A stretch of 10,849 nucleotides of DNA, from contig JAAZEK010000529.1 in NCBI GenBank assembly GCA_012512335.1, positions 1 to 10,849 on the forward strand, written 5' to 3'. The translations under genes and the position numbers were made by a program. Below are positions 1 through 8,700 of the stretch, one piece after another. The DNA is from Clostridiales bacterium. GTDB taxonomy: Bacteria > Bacillota > Clostridia > Caldicoprobacterales > DTU083. Position 1 is the stretch's first letter. Every line of letters begins with the position of its first letter. Under the pieces are notes generated by a model. The model saw only the letters and a program-made list of their open reading frames with translations, had not been told where the DNA came from and did no database searches.

Positions 1-412
1 AACCTCTATTTTTCTTGACCCCATAATCGTATAATCCATCCTCTTTAAGATCATAACAAAGAACAAAATGTCTAGCTTCTTCAGGTAGCCTTGCAATGAT
101 TTCTTCATCTAATACTTTCCTGAATTTGCTCCCATCAAGAGTCTTCCCACCTGATATGATAACCTCTTCCTTATTGTAGGCACGGTAATGTATAAGACAT
201 TTTGCACTTCCGGTATGCTCTTTTAAAATTTCAAAGGTACTTTCTAGCTCGTAGGTACCAGCTCTTAAAAATATATTAGCCCCACTAGCCCCATTTTCTT
301 CACTGAAAAACTTACTCGCAAGATCTCTTGCTTTTTCAAGAGTTCTAAAGGGACTATCTATTGTACCTTCTCCGCTATCTGAGCCATTTACAGCAACATA
401 TATATCCTTCAT
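1..412 (-). CDS. Right-handed beta-helix (pectin-lyase-like) glycoside hydrolase, N-terminal part, possibly GH141-like
   Basis: The 137 visible residues begin MKDIYVAVNGSDSGEGTIDS, followed by PFRTLEKARDLA. This is the usual N-terminal opening of secreted and cytoplasmic right-handed parallel beta-helix carbohydrate-active enzymes: a Y(V/H)AxxGSDsxxGT..PF.tl.kAr motif. Further on come FLRAGTYEL (about residues 47-55), an IISGGKTLDG stretch (about 85-94) and a segment reading ARLPEEARHFVLCYDL (about 105-120). From memory of the families, the gG(k/e)..G...RLPEEAr...vy..DL pattern resembles GH141 (fucosidase/xylanase) and its relatives, but I cannot confirm the family. The catalytic helix turns lie beyond the left edge. 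No signal peptide is present, so a cytoplasmic enzyme is inferred. The ATG is preceded by GAAAGGTG, and the upstream gene's TGA is only 1 bp away, so the gene is co-transcribed with the fucosidase operon. The C-terminus is missing. Confidence 0.8.
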   Translation of the reverse strand, partial: MKDIYVAVNGSDSGEGTIDSPFRTLEKARDLASKFFSEENGASGANIFLRAGTYELESTFEILKEHTGSAKCLIHYRAYNKEEVIISGGKTLDGSKFRKVLDEEIIARLPEEARHFVLCYDLKEDGLYDYGVKKNRG

Positions 413-413
413 A

Positions 414-1019
414 TCAATACACACCTTTCATCATAGCCATGATTAATGAATCCGATTCCAGTACTTTAAAATCGTGGTAATGTGGATTCACATTCACAAC
501 CATCTCAGCTTTCTTCTTATAAAAGTCTTTAACCTCGTCTATACCATTTGCATTAAACATGTAGATACATAAATTATTTTCCACGCGATCAGCAGGACGC
601 AACACCTTATTACTATGTATTACATAGCTTCCTATTTTTGCTTTATCACCTTGTATATTAAAGTCAAGGTTAACATCGTATCCACCGCTATTATTTTCTA
701 TAAACAAGATAATACCTTTTTGAATCTTAGCCAAATAAACCAATGCCGCAGGGTTTTCTGACAATACTACATTCTCCTCGTCCCAGTCTGAAAATTCAAG
801 ATATGTGCCCAATCCTAAGCTATCATATTCCTTATCAATTACATCAAGTGTAGTTTTACAGTAAACTCCACCATCAGCCCTAATGGTGAAATAATTCAAC
901 AGCTCACAATAAACATCGTTAATTTTTGTTAGCCCTATACGATTTTGATCAATAGAGCGTGATTCATCTTTACCATCGAAAAACTTATAAGTCACACTAG
1001 CATTAACATCCTGAAACAT
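414..1019 (-). CDS. Uncharacterised 201-residue protein in the fucosidase operon
   Basis: I do not recognise this protein. It begins MFQDVNASVTYKFFDGKDES and ends in LIMAMMKGVY. It has no signal peptide, no convincing membrane helix, only two Cys before the last third, and many alternating hydrophobic stretches separated by polar turns (e.g. KGIILFIENN, AKIGSYVIHS). This suggests a beta-rich soluble domain, with one helix-prone charged segment near residues 164-173 (IDEVKDFYKKK). An upstream GTG at 1028 is open in frame, but the ATG at 1019 is preferred: GGAG lies 8 nt before it, and the GTG would overlap that Shine-Dalgarno site. It starts 15 bp after the GH29 stop and ends 1 bp before the beta-helix enzyme, whose ribosome binding site lies inside its last codons. 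A role in the same sugar pathway, such as an accessory or carbohydrate-binding protein, is only inferred from position. Confidence 0.85.
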   Translation of the reverse strand: MFQDVNASVTYKFFDGKDESRSIDQNRIGLTKINDVYCELLNYFTIRADGGVYCKTTLDVIDKEYDSLGLGTYLEFSDWDEENVVLSENPAALVYLAKIQKGIILFIENNSGGYDVNLDFNIQGDKAKIGSYVIHSNKVLRPADRVENNLCIYMFNANGIDEVKDFYKKKAEMVVNVNPHYHDFKVLESDSLIMAMMKGVY

Positions 1020-1034
1020 ATAAATCACTCCACT

Positions 1035-2267
1035 TTACTTTATTTTAAAAGCTTCTTCAATGTCATCGAATACAAGCTTAAGAATAACCACTTCTCCTAT
1101 CAGACCATTAACATCAATATTGCTAATATGAAGGTATTCTTGACTTTCTCCACCTACATGACACAATTCTGGCATTATATCTAGATCCACATTTAGTTTC
1201 TCTCCTGTATTCAAAATCTCTGCATGGACAGGTAATATCGAAACAGGATTTAATGTAATACCTGTGCTAATCAGGTCATTATGTAGATGAATATATAATG
1301 TATTATTATTCCTAGTAAGCAAAAAATCATCTCTTTGCATAAGCTCTGATGAAGGCTGTGCTCCTTCAAATGACTCTTTTACCCGATGATACCAGTCTCC
1401 TATTTCATCGAGTATCTTTTTGGCCTCAGGTGGTATTGTTCCATCTGCCTTTGGCCCAATATTTAACAGGTAATTGCCCCCCATTGCAAGGGTTTTATCT
1501 ATACTAGACATAAGATATTTGCTGGTGTAATAATCTTCATTCACTCTGTAGCCCCAGCTTTGCTTTCCTACTGACTGACATGCCTCGGTTGGTTTTACAA
1601 ACCTCTTTCCATCAGGCACTTCACGCTCTGGGGTAGAATAGTCTCCCTCATCATAACCTCTGTCATTGATCATAATACCCGGCTGAAGCTCACGTATTCT
1701 ATCATTAATGGATGGCATATGAATTTTAGGAGGAATGTCCCAGAAAAAGCTTATTATCTTTCCGTAGTTGCTGCAAAGCTCTTCAATTTGATTTTTCACA
1801 TACTCCAGGTACTTACCTTGATTGGGCTCATCATCAGGATAAGGTTTAAGCTGATGAGAGCTTATGGGGTTATAGGCATTGGGATGATGCCAATCAGGAT
1901 TAGAGTAATAAAGGCTAAGGCCAATATCACGTGCATGACAACGTTCAGCAAGCATGGATAAAACATCCTTGTTATATGGAGTGTTCATAATATTGAAGTC
2001 CGTAAACTTTGTATCCCACATACAAAATCCATCGTGATGCTTGGCTGTAAAGCATATGTATTTCATGCCTGTAGATTCAGCAAGGTCGATCCATTCATCA
2101 GGATTGAAGTTCACAGGATTGAACTTTGCTGCAAGATCTGCATATTCTTTTCTTGGAATATTCAATCTGCCCCGTATCTGCTCATGCCAAGCAGGAATTG
2201 CATACAGCCCCCAGTGTATAAACATACCAAAACGTCTCTTTGGAAACCAGTAATCATACTTTTTCAT
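1035..2267 (-). CDS. Alpha-L-fucosidase, glycoside hydrolase family 29, cytoplasmic
   Basis: This 410-residue enzyme is predicted to release alpha-L-fucose from fucosylated oligosaccharides by the retaining mechanism of GH29. The (beta/alpha)8 domain covers about residues 5-300. It opens with WFPKRRFGMFIHWGLYAIPA (7-26) and has the hallmark KHHDGF (76-81). FFWDIPP (174-180) holds D177, the likely nucleophile by position. INDRGYDEGDYSTPERE (200-216) and EACQSVGKQSWGYR (228-241) follow, with GGNYLLNIGP (263-272) near the end of the barrel. E213 or E215 might be the acid/base, but that residue varies within GH29 and is not settled here. Residues about 304-410 look like the usual C-terminal beta-sandwich. 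The frame is open 39 codons further upstream, but the ATG at 2267 has GGGAAGGA just before it and starts at the family's conserved region. No signal peptide is present. It is the first gene of the leftward operon and is divergent from the AraC-type regulator. Confidence 0.93.
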   Translation of the reverse strand: MKKYDYWFPKRRFGMFIHWGLYAIPAWHEQIRGRLNIPRKEYADLAAKFNPVNFNPDEWIDLAESTGMKYICFTAKHHDGFCMWDTKFTDFNIMNTPYNKDVLSMLAERCHARDIGLSLYYSNPDWHHPNAYNPISSHQLKPYPDDEPNQGKYLEYVKNQIEELCSNYGKIISFFWDIPPKIHMPSINDRIRELQPGIMINDRGYDEGDYSTPEREVPDGKRFVKPTEACQSVGKQSWGYRVNEDYYTSKYLMSSIDKTLAMGGNYLLNIGPKADGTIPPEAKKILDEIGDWYHRVKESFEGAQPSSELMQRDDFLLTRNNNTLYIHLHNDLISTGITLNPVSILPVHAEILNTGEKLNVDLDIMPELCHVGGESQEYLHISNIDVNGLIGEVVILKLVFDDIEEAFKIK

Positions 2268-2403
2268 AAATCCTTCCCACCTCTTCATCAAAATTTCTAC
2301 TAACAAATAATTCATTATCAAATTTATTATCCTACATTGGCAGGCTGAAACAAGATCATTAATACTGATAATAATTAAATTCATAAATTCTGCACTTAAG
2401 ACA

Positions 2404-2432
2404 ATTATAGCTAACTACTCTATATATGTTAG
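2404..2432 (-). promoter_or_regulatory. Candidate sigma-A-type promoter of the fucosidase operon
   Basis: On the minus strand a perfect TATAAT (2409-2404) lies 17 bp downstream of CTAACA (2432-2427), which matches four of six positions of TTGACA. Transcription would start near 2397 and give a 5' leader of about 130 nt before the fucosidase ATG at 2267. The assignment rests on consensus match alone; AT-rich DNA gives frequent -10-like sequences. Confidence 0.45.
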
Positions 2433-2463
2433 TATAAAGAAGCAACATATGTACAATTATCCA

Positions 2464-2497
2464 GTTTAACTTTTATGTATTGGTTTAAGTTTTGTGT
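2464..2497. repeat. Tandem 15-bp direct repeat, candidate operator
   Basis: GTTTAACTTTTATGT (2464-2478) and GTTTAAGTTTTGTGT (2483-2497) agree at 13 of 15 positions and are offset by 19 bp, about two helical turns. Directly repeated half-sites spaced by about two turns are the usual DNA target of AraC-family regulators with two HTH motifs. The pair lies about 31 bp upstream of the proposed -35 of the fucosidase promoter, and an AraC-type regulator is encoded next to it. The binding role is inferred. Confidence 0.45.
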
Positions 2498-2665
2498 TAT
2501 GAGGTTATAAATTGGCGTCTAATCGATAGATTATAAAGAGTAAAATGTTTATATTTGTCTAATTAATATTAAATAGCCATCTGCTTATTCCATAAAGCAT
2601 ATATAGTAGAATAGAAAAATGCTTATTGGGCAAGATGTAAATTATTGATTCCGGAGAGTGTTACC

Positions 2666-5017
2666 ATGAAATATCCTTTCTTTCAAAATAAACCTTTTTA
2701 TTTCAGGCATTTATTTATTAGAATAACTGCCTTGGTTTCTTTTGTGATTGTTTTACTCTCTTTATCCTTGTTTTATAATTTTAGAAATTATAGCCTTCAG
2801 GCTATTAATAACTCCAATGAAAAGATCCTTAGTGAATTAGGCAGTAATTCTACTCGAATAGATAATCATATGAGAATATATTCCCAAAGCCTAGTCAATA
2901 ACTTGCAGGCTATAGAGCTTATGACAAATGATAATTTACCATTAATAGACACCCTTAACAATATTAAGGCACTAAACAGCACTTTGTATACCACGCCTTT
3001 TATCCTTTCTGCATACTTTTATAATGGGAAAACGAATACTTTTTTCACTGCAGGCAGTGATCCTATAATCAGAAAAAAAGAAGAGTTTTACGATCAGGAA
3101 ATCGTAAAGATACTCGATGGAATCCCAAATCAAATGAGCTTTGATCCTATTTCCAGACGTATACCTTCCTCTGATAATCTTGAAGAGGAGCATGCTGATG
3201 TCTATACTTATGTCATCCCGAACATATCTTTAAAGGAAAATATACTAAACTATGCTGTTATTGTTAATGTAAAAATAGACTCACTTTTCAGTGTTCTTCG
3301 TTCTTCTGAAAATTTTGATGACACAGATACTTCTTTTCTAGTTCTAAGTGACAGAGGAATTGTTTTGGGGGATAGCAAAGACGAACTTTATCTAGAAAAT
3401 GTCATTGAAATACCTTATATAAAAGATATATTTAAATCTGAAAAAGCTTCAGGTTACTCCGTTACCAAAGTCGATGGAGTAAAGTCTGTCATTACCTATG
3501 TAAACATTGATTCTGCTAAGTGGAAATTTCTTAGTATTACCCCTTACAGAAATGTCTCTAAAGCAATCGATAGAATTCAATTGATTACCTTACTTATCTG
3601 TAGCTTAATTCTACTCTTTGGACCCCTACTTTCTTATTTTTTGTCCAAAATACTCTATACGCCAGTCGGCCGGCTTTATAATGAAGTACAGCAAAAAGTA
3701 ATAAATAAGAGTGAATCGACAAAAATTCCTAACGAATTTGAAGTTATTTCAAGCAACATATCCACTGCCTATTCAAAGTTACATACTCTGCAAAGCTTTA
3801 AAGATAGTAATATAAATTTGCTTAAACAGGAGCTCCTTCAAAATTTATTGTTGAATGTGTTTGAAGTCAAAGATATTCTCTTTTTAGAGAATCCTGATTA
3901 TGATCTGCAGTTTAACATTAATAACGAATTAGGAGTATTGGTCCTTCGCCTTGATAACTTCCTAAAAACCTTCTGTAAGTTGACAAAAAGCGATCAATCG
4001 CTATTAAAGTATGCTTTAGCTAATGTCAGCACCGAAGTAATATCCAGGCACTTTTGCTGCGAGGCAGTAGACATGGTAGAAGACCACCTGGCAATTATCT
4101 ACGGCACAAAAACCGATGAAACTGAATTAAACTCCAAACGACTAATTGAATCTCTTATACAGGAAATATCTACTGTGTACTTAGATAATTTTGATATCTC
4201 TTTTTCTGCAGGAGTTAGTAGTGAACCTGAATTCATTAGTAATTTACATGTTGCTTATAAAAAAGCATTGGAGTTAACCAATTACAGACTTTATTACGGT
4301 CATGGATGCATATTGTTTTCTGACGAATTAGAGATTTCACAAACTATAGAGCCTGACATCTTAAATAATGAAATTGATAACATACAGGAATCACTCAAGA
4401 AGGCAAACCTTGGGGATGCTGAAAGGCACTTGTCTACTATCCTATCCTCATTACGTGGAACAAAATATGAAGTTGTAATGTTTTCATTACATCGAATAAC
4501 ATCGTCTATATTTGACATACTTAACATTATTGAAAAAAACAATATTGTTAGTTTTGGCACTAACTATATTGATTTCATCAGCCATATAAGGCAGCTAGAA
4601 ACAATTGAAGAGATTCACACAGAATTCATGAGGCTATTTGAAACAGTTATTCAAGAAATTAATGATAGTAAAGACAATAAAAATGCATTCCTTATTGAGG
4701 AAATTATAAAATATATTAATTCCAATTATACAGATCCCAATCTATCTACCAACGTAATTGCAGATGTCTTTAATTTGACCTCTGCCCACATTGGTAAGAT
4801 TTTTCGAGAGCATACATATAAATCCATATCCAATTATATTAATGAAGTGCGTTTAGATAAGGCTACTGAGCTACTTATAAACACCAATCTTACTGTAGAT
4901 GAAATACTTGAAAAAATTAAGTGGGAAAACAAAAAGTACTTCTTTACACTCTTTAAAAAACAATATGGAGCTACCCCGACACAGTACAGGCTGAAGAATA
5001 CTAACAAGCAAGCTTAG
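2666..5017 (+). CDS. Membrane-anchored sensor with C-terminal AraC-type DNA-binding domain
   Basis: This 783-residue protein has the layout of the large AraC-type regulators common beside sugar-utilisation operons in Firmicutes. TM1 is at about residues 17-37. An extracytoplasmic sensor region of roughly 265 residues (about 40-304, probably Cache-like) follows, then TM2 at about 305-329. A linker and coiled stretch (about 330-400) lead to a middle cytoplasmic region (about 401-665). The C-terminal double HTH spans about 677-777: the first HTH is around STNVIADVFNLTSAHIGKIF (694-713), and the second ends in YFFTLFKKQYGATPTQYR (758-775), the classic AraC signature. A TTG at 2645 is open in frame, but the ATG at 2666 is preferred because GGAGAG precedes it by about 7 nt. 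It is divergent from the fucosidase operon, so it probably senses an external carbohydrate and activates that operon. No phospho-acceptor or kinase domain is seen. Confidence 0.92.
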   Translation: MKYPFFQNKPFYFRHLFIRITALVSFVIVLLSLSLFYNFRNYSLQAINNSNEKILSELGSNSTRIDNHMRIYSQSLVNNLQAIELMTNDNLPLIDTLNNIKALNSTLYTTPFILSAYFYNGKTNTFFTAGSDPIIRKKEEFYDQEIVKILDGIPNQMSFDPISRRIPSSDNLEEEHADVYTYVIPNISLKENILNYAVIVNVKIDSLFSVLRSSENFDDTDTSFLVLSDRGIVLGDSKDELYLENVIEIPYIKDIFKSEKASGYSVTKVDGVKSVITYVNIDSAKWKFLSITPYRNVSKAIDRIQLITLLICSLILLFGPLLSYFLSKILYTPVGRLYNEVQQKVINKSESTKIPNEFEVISSNISTAYSKLHTLQSFKDSNINLLKQELLQNLLLNVFEVKDILFLENPDYDLQFNINNELGVLVLRLDNFLKTFCKLTKSDQSLLKYALANVSTEVISRHFCCEAVDMVEDHLAIIYGTKTDETELNSKRLIESLIQEISTVYLDNFDISFSAGVSSEPEFISNLHVAYKKALELTNYRLYYGHGCILFSDELEISQTIEPDILNNEIDNIQESLKKANLGDAERHLSTILSSLRGTKYEVVMFSLHRITSSIFDILNIIEKNNIVSFGTNYIDFISHIRQLETIEEIHTEFMRLFETVIQEINDSKDNKNAFLIEEIIKYINSNYTDPNLSTNVIADVFNLTSAHIGKIFREHTYKSISNYINEVRLDKATELLINTNLTVDEILEKIKWENKKYFFTLFKKQYGATPTQYRLKNTNKQA

Positions 5018-5046
5018 GACTAGTCAGGTGTTTTGCTCCAATCCAT
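5018..5046. other. Short convergent junction without visible terminator
   Basis: The rightward regulator gene and the leftward ABC ATPase gene end only 29 bp apart. The gap contains an 8-bp palindrome GACTAGTC (5018-5025) with no loop and no T-tract, so no intrinsic terminator can be supported for either strand. Base composition rises sharply across this point. Confidence 0.6.
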
Positions 5047-5715
5047 CTATTCCTTCACTAAAATGCCATCCCGCATTTGATAAGTAACGTCTGTCAAATC
5101 AAGTACACCAGTGTCGTGGGTGACCACAACTACACAATAGTTGCGTTCATGGGCAAGCTGGGCAAGCAATGTCATGATGTTACGGGAGGTTACACTGTCC
5201 AGGTTTCCTGTGGGCTCATCTGCTAGGATAATACCAGTGTCCATTGCTAATGCTCGTGCTATTGCTATCCTTTGTTGCTCACCGCCCGAAAGCATAGAAG
5301 GAAAACGATTAAACACTACATCGGTCAAATCTACGCTTCTGATATACTCTTCAGCGCGCTTTTTTGCATCTCGCGGTCGCAAACCATGCAATTCCATGGG
5401 ATACATCACATTTTCTAGAGCTGTCAAAAGCGGAAATAGCCGAAAGCTCTGATAGATCATCGCTACATCGTTACGACGAAATGTATCTAAATTAAGGGTA
5501 CGGGTAGAAGTTCCTTGGAACAGCACATCTCCTTCATCAGGCAAGTCCAGTCCAGCCATAAGTGAAAGCATAGTTGACTTTCCGCTACCACTTTTGCCAA
5601 TAATAGCATACATTACACCTTGTTCGAAGGTGCAGTTAATGTCTTTCAAGGCCTGAACAGATTGATATTTATTTCTGTACGCATATCGTACGGATTTAAG
5701 CGAAATGATACTCAT
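5047..5715 (-). CDS. ABC transporter ATP-binding protein, MacB/LolD type
   Basis: This 222-residue nucleotide-binding subunit is complete. Walker A is GKSGSGKST (40-48), the Q-loop glutamine is Q89 in IYQSF, and the signature is LSGGEQQR (142-149). Walker B is IILADEP (162-168, with D166 and E167), followed by TGNLDS as a D-loop, and the switch histidine is H200 in VVTHD. The LADEPTGNLDS and LSGGEQQRIAIARAL sequences are typical of the MacB/LolD/FtsE group, whose ATPases partner FtsX-type permeases. The ATG is 9 bp after the stop codon of the permease gene, and the Shine-Dalgarno sequence GGAGG starts right at that stop (TGAGGAGGAAGT), so the two are translated from one message. It powers the permease at 5725-8811. 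The substrate is not predictable; members of this group act on peptides, antibiotics, lipids or lipoproteins. Confidence 0.95.
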   Translation of the reverse strand: MSIISLKSVRYAYRNKYQSVQALKDINCTFEQGVMYAIIGKSGSGKSTMLSLMAGLDLPDEGDVLFQGTSTRTLNLDTFRRNDVAMIYQSFRLFPLLTALENVMYPMELHGLRPRDAKKRAEEYIRSVDLTDVVFNRFPSMLSGGEQQRIAIARALAMDTGIILADEPTGNLDSVTSRNIMTLLAQLAHERNYCVVVVTHDTGVLDLTDVTYQMRDGILVKE

Positions 5716-5724
5716 ACTTCCTCC

Positions 5725-8700
5725 TCATTCTCTTTCAGATAGTATTGATAAAGCGCTCTTAGTATTTTGTAGTAAAGTTGCCATTGCTACACTAAATGCA
5801 TAGCATATGAAAAAAGCATACACTTCTATCTTCGATATCTGCGATGCACCACCCCGCACATACCATGCCAAAACAGCAGGTAACGAGCCAAAGATAAGCA
5901 ACAGCAGCTGCTCTCCAAATATCATAGCAAAAATTCGCCACTTTTGTGTTCCCATACCACGCATAAGTGCAATGTCCTCACGACGACTGTTGACAGCAAG
6001 AAATCCCGTGACAAGCCCAAGTACACATACTAGCACAATAAGTACTGGGTAAAGTATCTCTAAATATCTGCTTCTCTGATCTATGGAACTAAGTGTTTCA
6101 TTGAACTGAGAGTCTTCAATGACAATGCATAAACGGATATGATTATCCATTTTAGGGCTCGAAAAGCCTACTTCCTCAAGCGAGTCCTTCAAATCAACCA
6201 ATACCCGAGGGTCACTAAGCTTAAACGTCAACGCAGAAACGTATTTACTGTCCAAAAGAGCATCCATCATCTGTTGATCTGTTGGCATGGTTTCGATATT
6301 ATATAGGTAATTCATGTACTCCCCTGTACTGAGAGCAGGAGATTTAGGCTTTAATTCATTGATTGTTGAACTCTCTGGGTCTAAAGCACCAAGTGGCAAA
6401 GGGCAGTATATGTTGTTTTGTTTTGCCAAAGGTGCGAAATTTCCCACAACCTGCATATCCATACTGAAAAAATAAGGATAACCAGATAAATAGCTACTCA
6501 TAAATACATGTATGGTATCGCCTAATTTTATACCGTGCTCACTCATAAACTGTGAGGATACAATGCACGGTAATATTTCCCATTCTCTACTTGAAAAGCT
6601 AGCGTCATCCCAACCAGGCATGAAATCACTTTGAAATTCGCCGAAATAAAACTCAGGAGCGCTTTCTACCTCGTCAGTAAATATGACACTTGGCTCAGCC
6701 AACATAGTTTGGTATAAATTCTCGGTTTCAAAGGAACTGGCTGGCCAAGGTTCTTGTTCTACCTTCCCTACAGAGCCGTCTGCGTGCATAGAAATTCCAA
6801 GATACATATAGTTAATTGTATATATATAAGTTGCATCACTCAGATGTTCCAACTCCAATAGCTTTTTAGCTAAGTTGTTTGGGATACTCAATTTATCTGA
6901 AAACTTACCATTCATCTGTGCGCTATAACCCAAAAGCTCAGTGTTTTTATAAAGATCTTCCCGGGCCGTATCATAGGAGGCGAGGGTTGCTTGGAGAGAA
7001 GACACGAATAACAACACTACCGCACTAAGCAGAGGAACCAATATAGATCGGGCACCACCTCGCCGTATAGAGAGCATAGCGTGTCGCAATGAACCTGAAA
7101 GCGCTACAGAGGATTTTTTAGGTGAAGGACGCACCCGTCCCTTCGACCTAGTCGTGACTAAGTTCCCACTTATAATCTTTTCAGCAAAATATAAGCAAAG
7201 AGCAAGCGAAGTTATAAATACACTTACACCAACCACCAAGGCCAGTACACTTGACAGTGTAACAACAGGTGTGAATTCCTTTGCTATACCTCTATAGCCA
7301 TCACTGTAACGCATATCCACTGCTTTTAGTTCGGAAACCAGTGTGTAAGCTGACTTCACAAGCCCTTCTGCGTATCCAGCCCCTATCAAAATACCCGCAA
7401 TAATAGCTACAATTGCAATTAAGCTAGTGCCAATTATAAGATAAATTCGAGTCTCTGCTTTCTTCGCACCAAAACTCCTCATTATTTCTATGGTATCTCG
7501 TTGCATACTAGTAAACAAATGAGCGAAGAAGGCAAGCACTGCGAGGGTCACTGCAATGGCTATGAGAGAAAGTGCCAAGCCTGCATTTTGAATAAGCTTC
7601 AGCGCATCTGCGGTCGTTTGATAACCATGATCATAGACCGCAATGAACATATGCTCAGAAGTCTGAGATTCTATTTGTGAAAGGAAGGAATCCACAGTGC
7701 CGTTCTTAATAGTAGCCTGGCCTAGATCATACATATAGCGGACAGGTCGTGAAGAGTCTGAAGCAGAAGTTGTATATACATTGAGGGAATAATCTTCGTG
7801 GTGATTGACGATTCCCACGATGGTTAATGTTTCCTGACGTGACATTTTATCGCCCCATGTGTACATGGTAGAGCTCTCGTCATCGGGCAAATTAAAGGTC
7901 AACGAGTCGCCTACCTTCAAATCCCGGTTTTCAGCTACGGTCTCTGAAATCACACATAGCTTTGCTCCTTCATCTCCCTCTTCCCTTGTAAACAGACGAC
8001 CAGAAACAAGCTGCAAATAATTTTGGTTGAACTCTTTAATCTCACCAAGCTCACGTACTCGACAAATCGTAAGACCATTTTTCATAGCTGCATAGTATTG
8101 GGCTATGGTATTGTATACATTGCTTTCATCAGAAATCAAAGCTTCAGCCGATTCTATTTGGTGAAAGGGTTCGATCTCAGTAAAATCAACGCCAGCTTCC
8201 TTAGCAATCCAACTATAGAAATGAGAGAGTTGTACTGAGAGTCCATTAGCGTTAGTTCTTTTATTATTAGCATGAATCACATAGGTGGCATTTGGATCAG
8301 GTATAAATTCGATGTCTTCTGATCTACTCTCTATAAACAAGCCACGTCCTGCCTCGTAAGGGCGAGAAGAGTACAGATTTTCCACCAATTCTCCGTAGTA
8401 GGCACTGTCTTCTGCAAATTGTCTAATATTTGTAACTATGAACACGCAAGGGTCATCGTATTCAGCGCTCTGAACATTGGATGAAAAGCCAGATACTATA
8501 CCCATGCTTATGTCTGAAGGCTGCCAGAGAAGGACATTTTCATTTTCGACAATAGCATCGAAATCTATGTCAGAAACTTCCTCAAGCATAGCTTGGCTTT
8601 TGTCTCCCCTGTTCGTACCATAATTATCAAGGTATTCCATAGTAACAATGGTAGTGCAGTCTTTATCCCAATCGCGCAACATGGCAGTGCTAGTTGCCCA

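Larger units (their letters stand above)
2268..2665. other. Divergent intergenic regulatory region (fucosidase operon / AraC-type regulator)
   Basis: These 398 bp separate two divergent start codons and are very AT-rich. They contain a leftward promoter candidate (2404-2432), an inverted repeat spanning its spacer (2411-2432) and a 15-bp tandem direct repeat (2464-2497). A TTAATATTAA palindrome (2563-2572) and a TGCTTATT direct repeat (2582-2589 and 2620-2627) are also present; these could be chance in such AT-rich sequence. I could not choose a convincing rightward -35/-10 pair for the regulator: several TATAAA or TAGAAT-like -10 sequences exist, but none has a good partner. No small gene with a credible ribosome binding site is seen. 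Confidence 0.7.

Noticed and set aside
1719..2303. Several plus-strand ORFs of 70-89 codons
   Set aside because: All are antisense to the well-supported GH29 gene and show no coding features of their own.
2268..2384. 39-codon N-terminal extension of the GH29 gene
   Set aside because: The extension is not family-like, has no good ribosome binding site, and would use sequence just before a strong GGGAAGGA plus ATG at 2267.
5018..5025. GACTAGTC palindrome as bidirectional terminator
   Set aside because: It has no loop, is only eight bases long and has no T-tract on either side.
7096..7109. CcpA-type cre-like sequence TGAAAGCGCTACAG
   Set aside because: It deviates at the last two positions and lies deep inside the permease coding sequence, far from any promoter; it is probably chance.
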